Assembly (NCBI GenBank): GCA_905220665.1
Contig: CAJNAR010000018.1
Span: 62,001 to 126,000, forward strand
Reading direction: 5' to 3'
DNA: 64,000 bases
Source: Albugo candida
Taxonomy: Eukaryota > Oomycota > Peronosporomycetes > Albuginales > Albuginaceae
The notes below the pieces were generated by a model that did no database searches, was not told the origin of the DNA, and saw only the letters and a list, made by a program, of their open reading frames with translations. Both the position numbers and the translations under genes were made by a program. How positions within the stretch are numbered: the first letter of the stretch is position 1; every line of letters begins with the position of its first letter. This document shows positions 10,641 to 22,699 of the stretch, piece after piece.

Positions 10641-12240
10641 ATGCACACGGGGAGATGGTATTCGGTACTGAGCGCAGTATCAAGCTCTTTCATCAAAACT
10701 TCTTGCAGCATTTGCATCGTTTCTAGCTTCCATGCGTCTGTCGCCTCTCCATACCCACCAAGTGGTGTATCCAGTGCACATATCGCATCACATAAAACGG
10801 AATCGCAGGATTTACATCCAGGCTTCCGAAACGACTCGATTGACTCAGATCTCAGATCTGAGTACATTCAACCAAGATCTGATGCGTTCTATAAATGGAT
10901 TGGATTGAGTATTGTCGTTGCTTCCGCGATCGCATCGAATTTAGGAGTGAATGTCCAGAAGCTGTCGCATGTTCAAGAAGCAAAACAAGCGCATTTAGGA
11001 AAGCGCACTTATTACACTCGACCGCTTTGGCTCATCGGAATGATTTTGATCGTTTTTGGATCCATCGGCGATCTCATTGCTCTTGGATTTGCGCCTCAGG
11101 CTCTCGTTGCGTCAGTGGGAGGAGGATCCACGGTCCTCGTCAACGTATTTTTTGCGCATTTGTGGCTCGGACAGGTGCCCATCTATCGATACATGCACAA
11201 AAAGAAAGTGAAATACGAGTCCAATCTGTTGTAGGCGCTGACTCTTATCGATGGAATTGGGACATTTCTTATCGTCGTGGGTGTGGTCTTAAGTACGGTC
11301 GCAAACACTCCTGACTCGCAACTTTCTCTCGAAGAGCTCGAGTATCAATTTGTCCAATCAGAGTTTCTGGTGTACGTATTTCTGACGATTTTGGTGCTTT
11401 TATGTATCTCAAGCGAGCTGCAAGCGATCAAAAAGACAATGAGAGCAAGAGCGGGAGACCATCAAGCTCGGAAATTGCCATTTTTATATGCCACTGCTTC
11501 TGGAATTGTTGGGTCGTACTCTGTTCTGCTTGCAAAGGTGAGTAAAGTGGATAGAAGAGTGAATGTTGACAATTTGAATCGGTCATAGTGTGCTGCAATT
11601 CTTCTAATTCTGACGATAAGAGGAACGAATCAGTTTGTGTATACAACGACGTACTTGTTCGTGGGAGGAACTGTCGCTTCCTTACTGCTTCAAACGGATC
11701 TATTTAATCGAGCCATAATGGAAGGTGATACGCTGAGAGTGTATCCAATGTTTCAGTGCTTTTGGATCGGAGTATGTCGCCTAATTGCTCGCATGAAAAA
11801 TTCACTGAATTTCGTCATTTCTCAAGTCTAGTTTCATTGGAGGTGTCGTTTTTTACGGGAAATATCGTCAATTTGGTATTTTTGAATGGACGTGTCTTCC
11901 AATCGCACTCATTTGTATGTTGTATTATCACTCAATATCGTGTCGTTTGCGAGTAAATTGTGATGCTGTAGTTATTATATCGGGAATTTATCTATTAGCA
12001 CGATACAATGAAGAGGAATTGGAGAGTACTTTGGACGCAGGCAATATCTTGAGAAGAGGACCTTTGGATCAACATCAAGGACATGGAACTCAATGTGCGC
12101 GATTTACGACGCTGGTGCCATTGTCACCCTCACGATTTTGCTCTTCTTCAATTTTGTATCAATCAAATGGCAGTGTCGAAGAACGCACGCCATTAGTACC
12201 TTTGTCGAATACGAAGTGGGAGGCATTTGCACATTTTTGA
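10641..12240 (+). CDS. NIPA-type magnesium transporter (DUF803 family)
   Basis: Five exons give a continuous 458-aa frame: 10641-11174, 11235-11537, 11589-11771, 11827-11914, 11972-12240. The introns are 60, 51, 55 and 57 nt, with donors GTGCCC, GTGAGT, GTATGT and GTATGT. After a variable N terminus, the family core begins at W-I-G-L-S-I-V-V-A-S-A-I-A-S-N-L-G. Multiple hydrophobic helices follow, including the V-G-G-G-S-T-V-L-V-N-V block, Y-A-T-A-S-G-I-V-G-S-Y-S-V-L-L-A-K, G-T-N-Q-F and Y-P-M-F-Q-C-F-W-I. NIPA proteins are membrane Mg2+ carriers in endosomal or plasma membranes. I chose the ATG at 10641; an upstream in-frame TTG at 10554 lacks support. The N terminus before about residue 85 is polar and not conserved-looking. 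The C-terminal tail after the last helix is polar. Confidence 0.85.
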
Positions 12241-13999
12241 CACAATCGATTTGCAGTTTTTGTAGCGGAAAACGTATATATCAAAAATCTTATAGGCATT
12301 TTTTCATAGACATGCAGTACTGGATCGTTGAGCAGAATTTCAGCCGACCCCGCGATCTGTCAAAATTTTGCTCAATTTCCTGAAAAGGAACACGAGAAAA
12401 GTCTTTTTTTTTCTTTGGCATCAAATCTGACGTTGTTATCACACAATCAGAAAGTAGACAGCAAATGGCTTAATCAGCCTGCAACATGACATCCTGAATG
12501 TGTTGTTATATTGGTATGGTCTTTACGCGTGAAGGCTGCTTTCTAACATGAAAGACCTCAATCTGATAGTTTGAGGCTGTGCCTATTCTACATCAATCCT
12601 TTCTGTGATGTGTCATCGATTCCTCGGAAATAGACAGAAGTCACTCAATGCACTTCAATTTGGATTTTATCGCGTAGCAATTTCATTACTCTGACGAACG
12701 TTTTGTCCTTTGTATAAACGAGTTAATTGATCCGCTGGAACAGACCAGTGCTCCGAACTCGGCAGATGTCACCCCGTGCATTGGTGTGGACCGATATGCT
12801 GCCTTAAAGGTACATAGTCAGCTCTTCAATGACCTCGATTCCTTTCACGCTGTCGAGCAGATTTCTCATTTACGAAAAGTTTCCACAATATGGTCGTCGC
12901 TTTCTGTACGTTTGTCACCATAGCGAATTCCTTCCACAGTCTCTATCATCTTAAGGAAGTGTATTCGTTGTTTCAACAACTTGAATTCTCATTAGGTCGC
13001 TGTGAAATGAAGTATGTTGCATCGTTTTGATTCAAACTTTACTGCGGGTGGACGAGAAGCCCTTTGGAGATAAAATAAATAAGTATCACTGAGCAAACTA
13101 ATTACTATAATCAAAATACCAACATGTTTCGACTGGAGTCGTAAGCTTTGAATAGTAGCCATCAAGATAGTATAATGCAAACATCAAAGCCTTTCCTGGA
13201 GTGGCTCTGGCTGGCATCACTCCCTTGACACGATACCAAAAAATGGTGGATGTACACTTTGAATGGGAGAGTCCACAGTCTTTATACATCGTATGTGCGT
13301 CTTCAATAGCAGTATATATACACCATTTTGCCTGAGTAATGGTCAACAGGAAGCCAATTCTTTACAATCAATTTCAGAACTAATCTGAAGTCAGACTTGA
13401 AATCTGTCTCTTCTAGAAGACTCGTCATGAGAAACGGAAGGTACTTGCCTTCTAGTTCGACCTTTTGAATTCTCGAATAGAGCACGAGTCACTAGAGTTG
13501 ACATTAAGGTTCTTCCTGTCATATGAGAACTCTTCAAAGAAAAATGACTATTTCGTTCAAGGGTATCAACGCTATCGTTTGCTACAGCTTCTCTCAACAG
13601 CGTTGTACATTCTTATCTTACACATCTCCACCTGACCCTGTTCTACCCCGCCGTAAAACATTCTCCTCACACCTTTACGAGAAAGTCAACCGTCTTTCTA
13701 CCAAATGGATCAAAAAATAAATTACGAATAATCGAACTTGCATATTCTATTGCGTCGCAGCGCTAAATTCTTGATGGAAAGGAGATACAGAAGCATATCA
13801 ATCAATTTCTCTCTGTTCGTTTCTATCGACTTGCCAAGTGATGAAACTTTAACTAAGAATCAAATTCCGTTCATTCTCATTACTTCAACCATGGAACAGT
13901 AACAATCCTCGCATAATACACAATGTCATCGTAGTCCCTTGAATAAACGGCCCTACCTCGATTCTCAACAACCAGGACATCTTTCTCCTTTGTATTATG
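12241..13999. other. Repeat-flanking spacer with remnant frames only
   Basis: Several minus-strand frames of 60-82 codons at 12992-13597 lie end to end in different phases and may be the relic of one coding sequence, but no domain is recognisable. No splice path or start is evident. Confidence 0.4.
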
Positions 14000-16900
14000 A
14001 ACAGAGAGATCAAAAGTTTCTTCAGTCAAAGGTATCTAGACTTTGCATGAGACTAAATAAATCTTAATATGCTTGAGATTTCTAAAATCATTCATCTAGA
14101 TACCAAAATGTTTCACAAATAGACAGCCCTCCGTTCGGGTTGACTCAATTCAACACATCATGAGAGCAGTTTGCCATGAATATAATTTGTCCAGCAGAAT
14201 GCTCATTTACAAATGAGCTTTCACCTCACTGGGTTGAATATAGCTATTCAAATAGGGCTAAGATCACATTTACGCTTGCAATGAGGTCCGGACTCAGAAA
14301 TAAGTAAACAAATAATCCATACATAAGAACCTGATCCAGGATTCATGCAATGCTCGCCTTGATCATAACACGAAAGTACCGAATATGCGCACTATACGTG
14401 ATGTACCTCACGCAAGTGCTGGAATAGTCCGACTTGTTGAACAAACGACGATTCCAATCTGTCCAGACGAATTGCAACGTTACTCCCTGCAATGCAAGCT
14501 GTAACTCAGATACAATTTGGTGGTGCTCTTCTTATTTCGTCCATGTCATCTGCACAACACCACACGAAACGTTTGTCCAATATGGACGAGAGAAAACAAA
14601 GCTTTTGAGTCAAGAGCGTCTTCTAGCACATTATGCGTTACGTCTGCATTTAGAGTAGATATGTAGGTCGGATTCAGGTGCCGCACGAGGAGGCTGAGGG
14701 CGCAGTATAATGTCGGGCTGGATATCCTTGAAAAAACGGCTTCCTTCTATTCTTTGCAATTTACACAAGGTGACGTACCGACTTTGGTAGGTTAGACCCA
14801 AGTAATGAGATCAAAGTCGTGTCCGTACGCTGGAGTATCTGGGTGACTTCATTTTAGTACATATTCAGCAATATTCTACAGCCAAATTCAATTAAGTGAG
14901 CTTTTTAACGTTGTAGTATTTTATCGATAAAGGCTAGTTATATATGCCATATGTCGTTATATTGAAATCCCAAATGCTCCAGAAACGGATCTTCAAACTT
15001 CTTCATGGGGTTCATCCGAGATTGCGTGAAAGTTATTCATACTCGGAGAACAAGTGGGATCTCTATAATGAAGTGTATAGTCGCAAGGGAATCAGATCGG
15101 TTGCTATATATGGTGTTGAAGATATTGATGGCAACAGCCGTCATTAATATCAAAATAATAACACCTGAATAGGGGAGGCGGGAGCCGATCTCACCTCTTC
15201 TTCACCCACTACCCCGCCAAATCGCTAACAGAAACGCCTCAATTAATTCAATACCAGATTTTGAACGAATATTTTGACCAAGAAGTGCTCTCTTACTTCA
15301 CTTTGTTTGAATAGCAATGTGGTGCGAGGTTGAACATATCGATTGGCTTGAGTAGTACAACAAGACAATGTGACGTTGTGATAATTCGAAGCAAGTCTCC
15401 AATATGTAGCATAAAGCAAGACGCATTCAGTGCGAATTGGATACATTAAAGCTTCAATCGGGCCGCCAAAAAACGCTTCGAGGGCCAATATCATGGGGAA
15501 GATGATACAAAAGCCTATTCCGGTCAATCTCACGTGATTCGGATTATTTTCTGTTTCAGACAAAATAAGTCGAGTTAGTATGAATTGCCACTATCGCTTA
15601 GTATCTGCTGTTGTGCCCACATGCATCGTGCAATACCATGGAGATTAATAACGGACACTGCGTACACGTCAAAAACATAAACTAAATCCAACATAGAGAA
15701 GATTATCGAGAGTTGTGGTTCCCTTCGATTGAACCGGCATCTGCCTGAAAACTGCCAAGATCCCTGGATGATCATGGAGGAAAATAAAGCCAAGTATTTA
15801 CATTGGTGATACGAAGACTTGAAACCATCCGATAATTGACAGCAAGCCCAGCTAAACAGCATTTGAATTAATACAAAGAACATGTTCACATGTCGTAGTA
15901 AAAACTTTCTTAGAGTTTTTCGTCATCAGACATTCAATTTCGAAAGAGATTTACCCTTTTCAGTTCACTTCGTGGTGCTGTGGACGATGCGATATTGCCA
16001 TTTATTATAAGCTGCGCGTGCTCCTGTGTTCAGATACAGAGACACAACAACAGCTTTGTAACGCTTTTAACATTCATTTCTTTATATGAATGCAATCGAT
16101 CTGTAGTTTCCAGGATTACATATTGATCGACTTTCTTACAGCTGATACGCTGTGGCTAGTAGACTCAAAGTTACGTCGGCTGGCATGTCCAGCATATTGA
16201 CAAATTGATTATATCTGGATTTCGAGACACTTGTTCATTTAAAACGGACTACTTTCAATTGCTTCCGTAAGTTGAAAATAGTATACTAGTCGTGATGAAG
16301 ATTGACATACTCTCTCCCAGATGATTGCGCTAAGTTGCAAAATAAGTGGTGTCTTCAAGGTTTATCCTTGTATATTTGTCGTGTTTATTGAGTCTTCATA
16401 TGTCATGGTGTTAGATATTAATACATAAAGATGTTTTGGACTACTGCTGCAGGGTAATAGTTTTGTAGCAACGTTTTTATTCATATTTTATCCGCAAAGA
16501 TATACCACGCCCATTTGTCAGTGATATCGTAATCATTCTGGTAGTACTACCTCATTCAGATTGTTCGAGCTGGAGCATCCCCCGAGTCGGTATCGGAGCT
16601 ATAGAGAGAACCCATGAAACCACCTAATGCTTTCTAAATTCATCAGGCTGGTAGAACGAGGGATGTACTGTTTCAAAAAGCTAAATACCCAATGCGTAAA
16701 TGCCGATCCGAAGAATATTGAAAAACAACCACTTTTTTGGTCATTTACCGCCTCATCCTAAATAGAGAGAGGTAAACCAAATGCTGATTCCAAATACCTC
16801 CTGCGCTGCTCTCTTGACCTGATGATATTGATAAAAATACGAGTGAAGAACTGGCATCACAATACCACAGAGTTTCAAAGTTGAGTGCAAAAAAAGTATT

Positions 16901-19750
16901 CAGTGCGCCTCCGCCAAAACTGCTGCACCACATTCAGCATTATAAGTGATCATCAAACATGGCTATCCGAAACATAAGTGTCTGAGATGTTGAGGTTGCG
17001 TTCTCTATCCGAAAAAGCCAATTGTATAAACACACCTGACAGTCATCGTAAACGCTGATTGGTTATGTAACATGTAAATGATTCCGGAGACCTCTGCTAC
17101 AACTATCTAGCAACTTCGAAAAGTGGAGACTCAAAATTTGTTTTATTCAGTACCTAAAATGTATGGATTGCTCGTCGATTGTACCAATGTTGAATTTTTC
17201 TATTTTCCTTTAAATCAATGTGGTCAACAACTACCACCCGCCTTCGCACATGACTCTGGTAGCAAAACATTGGTATGCAATAAACGACAATGACGACCTT
17301 AGTCTAGATAGCATACGACGATGATAAAATAATGGACGCAGATAAGGTTTGTATTGCATCAAGGGTTAAGTAAACACAAGCAATACACCCCTTGTGTGGT
17401 GACCCAGGCGAGTTACGTACTAATTCCGGTATCAACTGTTACCGCGTTTTTTGTACATTACATTACGCTATAATGAGCTGCTCAGCAATGTGTAGCCATC
17501 AAAAATTTTGAGAAGAGAAATACGCGACAAGATTGTACCTAGAAAATCAATCTAATTATCAGAAGTAGAGGCGATATTTCCTTCAATTAACTATCATTCG
17601 ACAATTCCATGGAAAAATGATCCCATTCTTGGTTCTGAAAAGGTCTAGAGCTGAGTGAATTGATTTCATTCAATTTAAAGTAGAATGAAACGCCAGCACG
17701 CAGGTGTAATATGTGCATCATCTTTCATCACCCTGGAACAGAGCTGCCATTAGAGCTTTTCCGAATCGCTTTTCGTGAGCAGGATAGGTTTGCCAAATAG
17801 TATTCGTTGTTGCTCTTGTACCTACCGTAAAACGGTTCTGATAAAATATGCTTCTTCTTCTGTAGTCGCCATCGTGTTTGGCGCTAACGCTTTGTCCAGT
17901 ACGACTTGAATACATTTGTATTCCAACAAATTTGAAATTCCTTCAAGTCTGGTAGCTTTATTCTATGGATGAAAGAACAGATATGTGTTGTTTTGTCTCC
18001 AAAAAGGTAGTAGCTGCAGTCAAGCATTCACAATATCTGAAGGCATGGTACAGCTAGCTGTATGTTTATCCTCGGGTGGGTCTGGTTATAAAAACACTTG
18101 AACGTGAGTGATTTCAAATCGGATCGTTTTTTTGAACTGTAGTTGTCACGTTTGATTTGAATCGAAAATCACAAGTTCATCTACGTTAAATACACTAAAG
18201 AATCTTTTCTGGTTGAATTATCTACTGGTTCTGTGGATAATACAATGATATTACGTTCAGCGTTCTGACTCAGTTTGATTTAATGTCGCTGCTTTGCCAA
18301 GATGGCTCGCATTTTCCCAAGACGCGAAGAGAATATTTTGTATGGTAGTAGATTGCATACGTGCTCACCCTGTCCATCATGTCGGAGCAAGCGAAAGACG
18401 AAAATCGAATTTTACAATTCAAAATTACCGTTCGAATACCACCCATTCAATGTAATCGAAGGGGATACCACATCTCTACTGGCGTAGATACAGCATGATA
18501 CGTTCGCCTTACACCTTCATAACGAATCTGAAGACATCTCGGTAGTTTCTGTATTTGGAAGCGTCCTAATCGTAAACAGACAATTTTCGCCTAGTATTTT
18601 GACCGGCTCGCTCTTTCTCGGTTCTCCCCCTTCTCATCCAATGGACATTCGATCTTAAGAGTCTCAGTACCATACCATCCCACAGCCGTTTCAGTGAATA
18701 ATGACCACCGGGTCAAATGATTTCGGATTATTAGTTCCATCATTTATCAATCCGAGCACTTACGAACGCTCCGACCAAACATCGGATAATCTCCGACACG
18801 ACGATGTATCATTTCAAAAATGTTCAGTACTTTGAATTTTGAAGGTCCACGGAGTTCAGTGCTTTTGTATTGTATTTGATATTACCTAAGGGACGATTGG
18901 ATTTATACGAGCTGCTAAACGGGGACTCTTGACTTCATGGATATTTTCTGAGGCTTCTTTTTACTTCCAGACTATCGATTAACCGCTATGTGCCGACTCT
19001 CATTGATTACTTTACACATTATCACGTTGTGATCATCAATCATGCGGTCAAATAGTGCTCTGTTATTCAGCACGGTTTATCGGTCAATAGAAAGGAATCG
19101 TACATCCATTCCACCGTCGAATAATCTCATCATTTTGCAATTTTCTTGCCATATATAAGACAATTAATCACTAATATAGCTGTTTGTTCGGAAAGGAAGA
19201 TTATATCTTTGAAATGAAATCAAGCTGTGAAAGGTCGTTTTCGAAATTTGTTTTACAGATCAGCTGATTACTGAATTACTTTCCAGATATCAAATAAAGC
19301 GCGCTATGGGAAAATGGTTGACGATGAAATAATCCACTTGAATAGCTCTGCTACCCTCAATAACATGAATGAGATACGTCACTAGGGATGCGTGAAGGAG
19401 CATAAATCGACGACCCTTCTGAGTTTAAAGACCAACCAATCAGTTATATTTGCAAGAATCGCGAAGGCTTCGATCGTGTTGAAGTAGAAGGTAAATGGAG
19501 ACTATCTGCCGCCATTGGAAAGAAGAATTTGCAGTTAGAGAGCCGTAATATTTGGTAGGGCAACAGTGATTTGATAATTGTTTGATTTGAAGACTGTTTA
19601 TCGCAATGATGCTGACCATATGGTAAAAGGGTTTTGATTAATGATTCGATCAGACTAATTGAAACCGGTGTGACAAGTTCGCAATTCTTGTTATCTTGGG
19701 TTGCAAATGGTTTCCTAAAATCTCTTGTTTGTAAAGATGCAAAAACCATT
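14000..19750 (-). repeat. Degenerate LINE-related element, copy 2 (right arm of inverted pair)
   Basis: Read on the minus strand, this copy runs from a presumed 5' end near 19.7 kb to a 3' end near 14.0 kb. 14350-14600 is the complement of the LINE 3' coding segment also seen at 43.4-43.7 kb. The FYQ-type remnant lies at about 17.72-17.92 kb (minus frame of 65 codons). An endonuclease-start-like segment lies near 17.05 kb. The spacing from the FYQ remnant to the endonuclease start (about 0.8 kb) is close to that in the LINE at 37-44 kb (about 0.85 kb), so a decayed full-length relative with an internal deletion is the best reading. No frame longer than about 115 codons survives. Confidence 0.6.
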
Positions 19751-20577
19751 TTACAGGTTGAACAATTAGCGATACTGAACTTCAAGCCTTAATGCTCGGA
19801 TTTCAGTATGCCTCAATCATGTGACCCTCCAAATATTTCCAAAACCTATCATGATAGATACGTGCTATAAATAGACCATTCATAATGCTTGAAGACGATC
19901 GACGACGCTCATGACTACAGAATTAATTCCTTTCTCGACAGCCTTATTGCAATGTAAGGCACATATAAATCCGGTGAAAAAGAGGGTGGGTACCCAGGCT
20001 GCTAACAAGGTATAGATGATGTGGTATTTTGACTTATGCTGATTAGTCCTACCTTCATCATGCCTCTTCTTTCTATACAATCACACTTTCACCACTACAG
20101 AATTAACGTGAATATTCAACATGACATAGGTTAGGTGTGATCGGTTGTGAGCGCAAACTTCACACTTATTGATTATGATGCATATTAAATATAGGTGGCA
20201 TATTGTGAATCTGCCCGACTTAATTACTCCGTAGGCAACTATATGGAGACATAACGATTCATGAGCTAGTGAGAATTGTGTTGGTCATTAAAGTAATCAA
20301 CTCGTCGTCAAAGAAGTCGTATCTTCCACTTCTCGAAAAATTCTATGCCATAGGCGGCTTGAGTAGTCTTCTCACGAATAAAGTCGCTGTGCCCTTCATT
20401 TTATCAGGTCACCATTCATTAGATACTTTCTGTAACAAACAGCCGTTGGTATATACCACGGAGTCGGCCATCGTTTGTCAAATACACTTGCAAAAAATAT
20501 TAATGTTTATAATCGAATTCAAAAAATTTACCTTGTCTTTAGCAATCTGAAGCATATACTAGCTTGGTGTACTTTCA

Positions 20578-22632
20578 CTATATATGTTCCTTCGGTGCCT
20601 TGGTTTTACGTTTCATATACGACCCAAGTGACAATCGAATATCTATAGTCGTCACTGGCCGCAGTCCTACGGGACGTCTCATTTGCATTCCATTTTCATT
20701 ATAAGAGAGGCTTGCGCAATGCATCCCAACGCAAAAAGAAAGGATGGTTGATAGAGCGGGACGCATCCAAACGTATCCACTACGTTCGACTTCGCTTCTG
20801 TAAAAGAAAAAAAGCTCTGTATGCTCCGCTAGGCATTTCAAACAATCATACGATCTAGAATCCACGAATTTGATCTCCACGAGAGCGATGTTGTTTGACG
20901 CTGGCCAGATTTGTGGGCTATCTGTCGCTGCGAAAGGAGACAGCGGGCTTGTTGGTGACTTGAGCCCATTCATGTTTTCTTCAATCTGGTGCTGTAGGGG
21001 AGGCCAAACACCTACCGAATTCAGATTCTGGTTAAATGCGATCACTTTATTTCGTCTACGTGATTGCGTAACCGTGAACGCTCGGTGAATAGAACAGAAT
21101 TTCAAGGGAACCGCTTGTATCCTACTACATTTTCTCTCGAGAAGACACTTGTGTGATAATTCCGAGATTGCTTTCAGTGTCATTTTTGATGCAGCCATAT
21201 AGGTATGAAAAAGTAGTGGAGATCTAGAGATCAGTTCATCTCCTTTTTTAATTCCTAAATTCGACCCGATGCAGAGGCGACATCTGCCATCAAATTTGCC
21301 GTGATACACCGCAAGACAGCTTTCGTACAGCTTATTGGGCATATCAAGATGTGATGGCTTCAAGCTGTTGAAATAATGCTCACCATTTTGTCCACAGTCC
21401 TCCGGATGACGCACATGTATGACTTTGCATTCCTTACATTTCAAAATTGTCTGACTGCTTTTTGTAAAAATCAGCGAGATGTATAAAGATGAGATGACCA
21501 CCAGACGATATCCTTTCACCTCTTTGAGGATACATCTTAGACAATACCGCCTTAAGTGCGATGCTACTCTTACTTCAATACAGTCGTGTTCTTCGGGACG
21601 TAGTATATTGAGGCTTCGCTCAGGTTCGAATGTTTCTGTTAACAAGGGGCTCGAGAAATGGCGACTTGCCATTCTTTTGTGCGCAATAGTCAGTAGAACC
21701 TGCTGTACTTCCTCCAGCTTCATTCGATTCACATCTCCTACAGCTTGATCATTTACAGAGAAAATGCTGTGTATTCTGCCACAATCTATTGCATTCAATT
21801 TGATAATAATTGGGCAGAATGTCTTGTTGCAGTTGGAGACGATGTCTAATGATAGATGATTACTAAGGAAAACGCCCACGTCAGCTGTTTTTTTTGTGCC
21901 ATGATACAAGCGGAACATTCGAACGGTAAATGTTGTGCTGTGCATAGCCAAACACTCTCGACAAACAGACTCTTGTGGTACTATGGGGATAAGCATACAT
22001 CGCATCAACGATTCGTCCTTTACATTCTTAACAATCCGTAACTTCGAATTCGCTTTAGCCGGGAGAGACTGGATAATGACCGGACGTGTTTCCTGAGAAT
22101 GTACAAGAAGTGTTTCATCTCTGATTGAGTAGTCCTTCCAAAAGAAGACTGAAACTTCAACTTTTTCTTTCCAAATCAGTGATGATGGGTCGTATCTGGA
22201 GGCTCTTGTAGCTGTGTACCTAGCTAACTCCCTCCCTAATTCTTCATCCATCGCGATCGCCAATGAATGAATGCCGATTCCTTTATTTGAATATTTTTTG
22301 TATCTGTGAATACTTATTGAGGCACAACGCCTGTATGTTTGCTCCAAATGATTTGGTAGATAACATACCCGCTCTTTGAGGCAATAAGAGACAAACGAAT
22401 TTATTATATTTGAATATCCATAAATCCAATAGAGTCTGAAGGCGCTATTTGTTGCAAGCAAATGTATTTGCGCACTACCCAAAGTGGATACAAGGCACTC
22501 ATGACACCTAGTAAAGTCTCCTGGTTTCTGAGACGACACGTTGAAGATTCCAGATAGAGGAATGATTTGGCTGGGTGACTCCATAGACATCAAAGCGGTC
22601 AGAAATAGTGCGCATATACTGAAGGGTGGCAT
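20578..22632 (-). CDS. Secreted CCG-type (CX2CX5G) effector candidate
   Basis: Single exon of 684 aa, ATG at 22630-22632. The N terminus (MPPFSICALFLTALMSMESP) is a convincing signal peptide. The defining motif C-H-E-C-L-V-S-T-L-G sits at residues 43-52, exactly CX2CX5G, the signature of the CCG effector class described in Albugo candida. A second full match, C-R-L-C-I-G-S-N-L-G, is at 451-460. Near-matches with CxxC occur at 224-227, 364-367 (CX2CX6G), 399-402 and 597-600, so the protein may be built from repeated Cys-pair modules of variable spacing. No membrane segment follows the signal peptide. No catalytic domain is recognised. CCG proteins are known as secreted, host-recognised effectors; the target here is unknown. 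It lies in repeat-rich DNA and has a decayed duplicate at 49.15-51.06 kb. Confidence 0.8.
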   Translation of the reverse strand: MPPFSICALFLTALMSMESPSQIIPLSGIFNVSSQKPGDFTRCHECLVSTLGSAQIHLLATNSAFRLYWIYGYSNIINSFVSYCLKERVCYLPNHLEQTYRRCASISIHRYKKYSNKGIGIHSLAIAMDEELGRELARYTATRASRYDPSSLIWKEKVEVSVFFWKDYSIRDETLLVHSQETRPVIIQSLPAKANSKLRIVKNVKDESLMRCMLIPIVPQESVCRECLAMHSTTFTVRMFRLYHGTKKTADVGVFLSNHLSLDIVSNCNKTFCPIIIKLNAIDCGRIHSIFSVNDQAVGDVNRMKLEEVQQVLLTIAHKRMASRHFSSPLLTETFEPERSLNILRPEEHDCIEVRVASHLRRYCLRCILKEVKGYRLVVISSLYISLIFTKSSQTILKCKECKVIHVRHPEDCGQNGEHYFNSLKPSHLDMPNKLYESCLAVYHGKFDGRCRLCIGSNLGIKKGDELISRSPLLFHTYMAASKMTLKAISELSHKCLLERKCSRIQAVPLKFCSIHRAFTVTQSRRRNKVIAFNQNLNSVGVWPPLQHQIEENMNGLKSPTSPLSPFAATDSPQIWPASNNIALVEIKFVDSRSYDCLKCLAEHTELFFFYRSEVERSGYVWMRPALSTILSFCVGMHCASLSYNENGMQMRRPVGLRPVTTIDIRLSLGSYMKRKTKAPKEHI

Positions 22633-22639
22633 GTTACGT

Positions 22640-22690
22640 TTTTTTGTTTTATTCTGTGGAGGATATCAACAGGAGATATGATTGGCTAAT
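22640..22690 (-). promoter_or_regulatory. Conserved CCAAT-containing proximal promoter of CCG gene
   Basis: About 50 bp upstream of the start codon, the minus strand reads TTAGCCAATCATATC followed by a CTGTTGA and a CTCCACAGAAT block. All three blocks recur in the same order before the duplicate gene (about 51.08-51.12 kb). The CCAAT core is at 22681-22685 (plus strand ATTGG). Conservation in both copies, where the surrounding sequence has diverged, suggests function, although recent common ancestry could also explain it. Confidence 0.45.
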
Positions 22691-22699
22691 TAAAAAAAA

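Noticed and set aside
19880..20080. Small membrane protein on the minus strand downstream of the CCG gene
   Set aside because: The aligned region in the duplicate (about 48.38-48.58 kb) does not keep an open frame, and the start and context are weak.
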